9,762 bases of DNA from CAZYMF01 sp964648215. Its GTDB lineage: Bacteria; Desulfobacterota; Binatia; HRBIN30; JACQVA1. The stretch is taken from contig CAZYMF010000185.1 in the NCBI GenBank assembly GCA_964648215.1, positions 1-9,762 on the forward strand. The letters run 5' to 3'. Under the pieces are notes generated by a model, which worked only from the letters and a program-made list of their open reading frames with translations, had not been told where the DNA came from and made no database searches. Shown here piece by piece: positions 8,903 to 9,762 of the stretch; positions within the stretch are counted from its first letter, which is position 1, and the number at the start of each line of letters is the position of its first letter. The position numbers were made by a program, and so were the translations under genes.

Positions 8903-8931
8903 AGAATACAAAAGCCCTCCCCGACAGTCGA
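8903..8931 (-). promoter_or_regulatory. Candidate dnaJ promoter inside the terminator
   Basis: On the minus strand, TCGACT (8931-8926) and TATTCT (8908-8903) each match four of six sigma-70 consensus positions and are separated by 17 bp. Transcription would begin near 8896, giving a leader of about 20 bases with the GAGG site. The -35 falls in the loop of the dnaK terminator. This would let dnaJ be transcribed despite the terminator. Support comes only from motif and position. Confidence 0.3.
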
Positions 8932-8943
8932 GGGAGGGCTTTT
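8910..8943. terminator. Bidirectional intrinsic terminator between dnaK and dnaJ
   Basis: AAAAGCCCTCCC (8910-8921) pairs perfectly with GGGAGGGCTTTT (8932-8943), a 12-bp stem with a 10-base loop. On the minus strand, which carries dnaK, the stem ends in TTTT followed by GTATT, the classical Rho-independent form. The opposite strand reads equally well. The stem begins 26 bases after the dnaK stop and ends 34 bases before the dnaJ start, so it separates two genes that usually form one operon. It should reduce dnaJ and lipoprotein transcription relative to dnaK. Confidence 0.85.
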
Positions 8944-8969
8944 GCTTGCGAATCGGGCTGGCCAGCGTC

Positions 8970-9762
8970 CTATTTCACCTCTTCGAAATCGGCATCGACG
9001 ACGTCGTCCTTCTTCCCGCCGGAGGACTCGGTTCCGCCGCCCGCGGCACCGCCGGCGCTCGGGCCGTCCCCGCCCCCTTCCGGCTGGTGAGCGGTCTTCG
9101 CGTAAATCGCCTCGGCGAGCTTGTGGGAGGCGGTGCTGAGCGCTTCGGCCGCCGCCTTCATCTCGTCGGCGTCCTGTCCCTCGAGCGCCTTCTTGGCGCG
9201 CTCGAGCGCCTGCTCGATGTTGCCCTTCGTGGCCGCGTCGACGGCGTCGCCGTGGTCTTTCAAGGACTTCTCGGTGGTGTAGACGAGGCTGTCGAGCTGG
9301 TTGCGCGCCTCGGCGGTCTCGCGCCGCTTGTGGTCGTCGGCGGCGTGCTCCTCCGCGTCGTGCACCATCTTCTTGATCTCGTCCTCGCTCAGCCCGCTCG
9401 ATGCGGTGATGCGGATCGACTGCTCCTTGCCGGTGCCGAGGTCCTTGGCGTTTACGTGCACGATGCCGTTGGCGTCGATGTCGAAGGAGACCTCGACCTG
9501 CGGCACGCCGCGCGGGGCGGGGGGAATGCCGATCAGGTCGAACTGGCCGAGGAGCTTGTTGTTGGCGGCCATCTCGCGCTCGCCCTGGAAGACACGGATG
9601 GTGACGGCATTCTGGTTGTCGGCAGCGGTGGAGAAGATCTGGCTCTTCTTGGTCGGGATGGTGGTGTTCTTCTCGATCAGCTTGGTGAACACGCCGCCCA
9701 GGGTCTCGATGCCGAGCGAGAGCGGGGTCACGTCGAGCAGCAGCACGTCCTTCACCTCGCCC
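8970..9762 (-). CDS. dnaK: DnaK (Hsp70) chaperone, C-terminal part (5' end outside window)
   Basis: DnaK binds hydrophobic peptide segments in the cytoplasm in an ATP-driven cycle with DnaJ and GrpE. The frame runs off the window edge, so the nucleotide-binding domain is missing. The fragment opens almost exactly at the interdomain linker (GEVKDVLLLDVTPLSLG). It then shows the beta-sandwich substrate-binding domain (IEKNTTIPTKKSQIFSTA, VTIRVFQGERE, LIGIPPAPRGVPQVEVSFD), the block ITASSGLSEDEIKKMVHDAE, the helical lid, and a Gly/Ser-rich tail ending in the acidic DDVVDADFEEVK typical of bacterial DnaK. The apparent GTG at 9753-9755 is an internal valine codon, not a start. It is transcribed toward dnaJ, with a strong terminator 26 bases after the stop. 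Promoter, grpE and any heat-shock operator lie outside the window. Confidence 0.98.
   Translation of the reverse strand, partial: GEVKDVLLLDVTPLSLGIETLGGVFTKLIEKNTTIPTKKSQIFSTAADNQNAVTIRVFQGEREMAANNKLLGQFDLIGIPPAPRGVPQVEVSFDIDANGIVHVNAKDLGTGKEQSIRITASSGLSEDEIKKMVHDAEEHAADDHKRRETAEARNQLDSLVYTTEKSLKDHGDAVDAATKGNIEQALERAKKALEGQDADEMKAAAEALSTASHKLAEAIYAKTAHQPEGGGDGPSAGGAAGGGTESSGGKKDDVVDADFEEVK

Noticed and set aside
7808..9139. 443-codon + strand frame opposite dnaJ and dnaK
   Set aside because: It crosses dnaJ, the terminator and part of dnaK. It is a shadow of two certain genes.
9753..9755. GTG as a start codon for the dnaK fragment
   Set aside because: It encodes the valine of the conserved interdomain-linker segment GEVKDVLLL. 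The gene clearly continues beyond the window.

Overview
This window is a stretch of GC-rich bacterial chromosome with densely packed housekeeping genes. A lytic transglycosylase with a signal sequence and a lipoprotein of the penicillin-binding-protein-activator type point to a Gram-negative cell. The B12-dependent ribonucleotide reductase, the DciA-type (DUF721) protein and the high GC suggest a deltaproteobacterium-like or related lineage (Myxococcota, Binatota and similar). That placement is a guess. I see no tRNA, rRNA, IS element, integrase, CRISPR array or phage gene.

Layout: (1) 3-605 (+), the C-terminal end of the ClpB disaggregase. (2) 581-1462 (-), a lytic transglycosylase with an MltF-like catalytic domain, overlapping clpB tail to tail. 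(3) 1624-2241 (+), a TetR/AcrR-family regulator whose promoter carries an 18-bp inverted repeat over the -35 box. (4) 2242-2487, a convergent gap with a perfect 10-bp-stem hairpin. (5) 2488-5238 (-), class II ribonucleotide reductase NrdJ, with a promoter and two candidate NrdR boxes spaced 32 bp apart. (6) 5428-5925 (+), a DciA/DUF721 protein divergent from nrdJ. (7) 5926-6042, a convergent gap with a hairpin. (8) 6043-7731 (-), a TPR plus periplasmic-binding-protein lipoprotein, lying 28 bp downstream of (9) dnaJ, 7760-8875 (-), which starts with GTG. (10) 8910-8943, a strong bidirectional terminator between dnaJ and (11) dnaK, 8970-9762 (-), of which only the linker, substrate-binding domain and lid are present.

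Three themes run through the region. Protein quality control is represented by ClpB at one end and DnaK/DnaJ at the other, which together form the bi-chaperone disaggregase. DNA replication is represented by NrdJ (dNTP supply) and the DciA protein (replicative helicase partner), which share one divergent control region. Cell-wall growth is represented by the transglycosylase and the putative PBP activator.

I did not find an exotic new system. The most informative signals are regulatory: the tandem NrdR-type boxes before nrdJ, the palindrome over the TetR promoter, and the terminator with an overlapping candidate promoter between dnaK and dnaJ. Several starts (transglycosylase, nrdJ, dnaJ, lipoprotein) needed a decision and are explained in their entries.
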